Shown here: positions 62,748 through 64,000 of the stretch, in pieces
Position numbering within the stretch: the stretch's first letter is position 1
Layout of the letters: the number at the start of each line of letters is the position of its first letter
Source of the DNA: Neobacillus niacini
GTDB lineage: Bacteria; Bacillota; Bacilli; Bacillales; Cytobacillaceae
NCBI RefSeq assembly: GCF_019749295.1
Contig: NZ_JACWFG010000011.1
Span: forward strand, 248,001 to 312,000
Direction: 5' to 3'
Length of the DNA: 64,000 nt
The notes under the pieces: model-generated
What the model was told of the DNA's origin: nothing
What the model saw: only the letters and a program-made list of their open reading frames with translations
Database searches by the model: none
Position numbers and translations under genes: made by a program

Positions 62748-63059
62748 ATGACCAGATTAGAATTATATCACCAAAAAACAAAGCAAATATCGTGGAAGGG
62801 ACCATTTTTTTTCATTCTTACTTTTATCATAGCAACAGCAGGGCTCTTCATGGCACATCACTATTATCAAAATTCAATTAAAATTGAAGCACCAGAAGAA
62901 AATGCAGGTTCCAAAGTTGTTATTCAGCTGCCAGATGGCAAAGAAGTCTTTACCTATGAAAATTATATCTTTGAAAAAGATGGACGGACTTACTATAAGG
63001 GAGAGCGGAATACGATTGACTTAACAGGTGGAACCGTTACTTATGAGAACTGGGAATAA
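62748..63059 (+). CDS. Small membrane-anchored hypothetical protein
   Basis: 103 residues: a basic N terminus, one membrane helix (GPFFFILTFIIATAGLFMA), and an outside domain of about 60 residues rich in Tyr (GKEVFTYENYIFEKDGRTYYKGERNTIDLTGG). ATG 62748 follows GGGGGAG; a GTG 62736 is in frame. Family not recognised. Single gene with its own terminator. Confidence 0.7.
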   Translation: MTRLELYHQKTKQISWKGPFFFILTFIIATAGLFMAHHYYQNSIKIEAPEENAGSKVVIQLPDGKEVFTYENYIFEKDGRTYYKGERNTIDLTGGTVTYENWE

Positions 63060-63064
63060 CACTA

Positions 63065-63097
63065 AAAAAGGGGTGACCATAAATTGGTCACCCTTTT
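63065..63097. terminator. Bidirectional terminator before corA
   Basis: AAAAGGGGTGACCA / TGGTCACCCTTTT with a five-base loop and T-runs on both strands. Confidence 0.92.
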
Positions 63098-63114
63098 CGT
63101 TATCAATCTTTTTC

Positions 63115-64000
63115 TTAGAACTTGAACCATCCTTTTTTCTTAAACCATAGAAACATACTTAAACCAATTATTCCCATCAGAATAAGCGCAACGTGATAGC
63201 CGTATTTCCAAGTTAGTTCTGGCATATGTTGAAAATTCATGCCGAAAATTCCCGCAATGAATGTTAATGGAGCAAAAATGGAAGTCATAACGGTAAGAAC
63301 CTTCATCACATTATTTGTCTGATGAGAATTTAAAGAGAGATAATTATCTCGTATATCAGCAGTGATTTCTCTATTTGACATCAACATTTCAGATAATTTT
63401 AAAAGATGGTCGTAAATGTCCGAAAAATATTCTTTCCTCTTGATGATATTCTTCAAATGTTGGGAGTTTAACATCCGATAGAGTAAATCCCGCATTGGAT
63501 TAACGGTGTGCAGTAAATTTAATAACATATACCTCGTATCGAATAATTCCTTAAGTAAATTGTTCATTGATTTATTATGGGTGTTATCTTCAATTGAATC
63601 TAATATATCTTCAATTTTATAGATAATGGGAAAGTAGTTATCGACAATTTTATCTAATACTTCATAAAACACATGATGGCTGGTGAAATTTCCACTATCT
63701 TTTTGAGTTCCCAATCTCCCTGCAACTTGAGAAACTTCTATAGAAGGCATGAGATGAAATGTAACAATAAAGTTATCGCCTACAAAAAAGTCTAACTCCT
63801 CTTTTATGATTTCTTTTTCTGCCTCCCGGACAATATGGGTGATAAAAAAAGTATAGTCATCGTAATAATCGAGTTTAGGTCTCTGAGGTGAGTTATATAA
63901 GCAATCTTCAATCGCCAGAGGGTGGAAATGAAATGTTTGTGATAAATGTTTAATTTCGTCATCGGTAGGCTCACTAAAATCTACCCATAACCATTTATAA
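63115..64000 (-). CDS. CorA-family Mg2+/Co2+ transporter, 5' end outside window
   Basis: The minus-strand frame is open to the right edge (reading WLWVDFSEPTDDEIKHLSQ ... LAIEDCLYNSPQRPKLDYYD), so the ATG at 63750 is internal. CorA features: the ALEDCL-type motif (LAIEDCL), the long helix, and two C-terminal membrane segments with the signature FGMNFQHMPEL (the GMN selectivity motif) between them, then a basic tail. It forms pentameric channels for Mg2+ or Co2+. The N terminus is cut by the window. Confidence 0.93.
   Translation of the reverse strand, partial: YKWLWVDFSEPTDDEIKHLSQTFHFHPLAIEDCLYNSPQRPKLDYYDDYTFFITHIVREAEKEIIKEELDFFVGDNFIVTFHLMPSIEVSQVAGRLGTQKDSGNFTSHHVFYEVLDKIVDNYFPIIYKIEDILDSIEDNTHNKSMNNLLKELFDTRYMLLNLLHTVNPMRDLLYRMLNSQHLKNIIKRKEYFSDIYDHLLKLSEMLMSNREITADIRDNYLSLNSHQTNNVMKVLTVMTSIFAPLTFIAGIFGMNFQHMPELTWKYGYHVALILMGIIGLSMFLWFKKKGWFKF

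Overview
The window is low-GC DNA densely packed with genes that have Bacillus-type Shine-Dalgarno sites (AAGGAGG, GGGGTGA), many TTG/GTG starts and many intrinsic terminators. Gene content (dppA-E/ykfA-D operon, YheC/YheD-type ATP-grasp, T-box proS, Rex, Fnr and CodY-like sites, YpmR-like lipase, SelB, CoaW) points to a spore-forming member of the Bacillaceae (Bacillus sensu lato, possibly a Neobacillus-like lineage). I cannot name a species. No rRNA, tRNA, prophage or CRISPR was seen; one IS3-family insertion sequence is present. Both window edges cut genes (a TVP38-family protein on the left, a CorA-family transporter on the right).

Layout. 0-5.6 kb: partial TVP38 protein, an NhaC-type transporter next to the 5-oxoprolinase genes pxpBAC, and a YitT-family membrane protein. 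5.7-10.5 kb: aspA and asnA, which act at opposite ends of the aspartate/asparagine pool, with a LysM polysaccharide deacetylase between them. 10.6-15.7 kb: a PadR/HAAS/DUF4173 cluster with shared operator-like palindromes, a DinB protein, and a soluble histidine kinase fused to an RsbR-like STAS module. 15.7-20.5 kb: a candidate small RNA, SulP transporter plus ArsR regulator, a B12-binding radical SAM protein, and a cold-shock protein with a long leader. 20.7-25.4 kb: sbcDC and a small monooxygenase-fold protein. 25.5-28.2 kb: two small membrane proteins, then an IS150-like element that landed in the loop of a terminator shared with a lipoprotein gene. 28.4-32.7 kb: coaW, selB, and a TerD-zinc ribbon-TerB fusion. 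32.9-43.2 kb: a ten-gene dpp-ykf operon for uptake and breakdown of murein peptides, headed by a promoter with a 14/15 CodY box. 43.3-44.6 kb: ECF sigma factor plus ClpP paralogue. 44.7-49.6 kb: MarR-MMPL efflux pair, cupredoxin, two tiny proteins. 49.7-51.4 kb: T-box-controlled second prolyl-tRNA synthetase. 51.5-53.2 kb: a 52-bp-period repeat array, acetyltransferase, VWA protein. 53.2-57.3 kb: flavohaemoglobin with an Fnr box, SGNH lipase, ABC exporter. 57.3-64 kb: duplicated ATP-grasp protein, type II NADH dehydrogenase with two Rex boxes, a secreted helical protein, TatA, M42 peptidase, CorA.

No single locus is clearly a new defence or biosynthetic system. The observations most worth following are: the IS that split a terminator, the 52-bp-period array, two candidate small RNAs with their own promoters and terminators, the histidine kinase-STAS fusion, the sigma factor-ClpP pair, the TerD fusion with a Q/N-rich linker, and the murein-peptide operon that ends in a cytoplasmic beta-lactamase-fold hydrolase. 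Functions are assigned by recognising families and motifs by eye; no database search was run.
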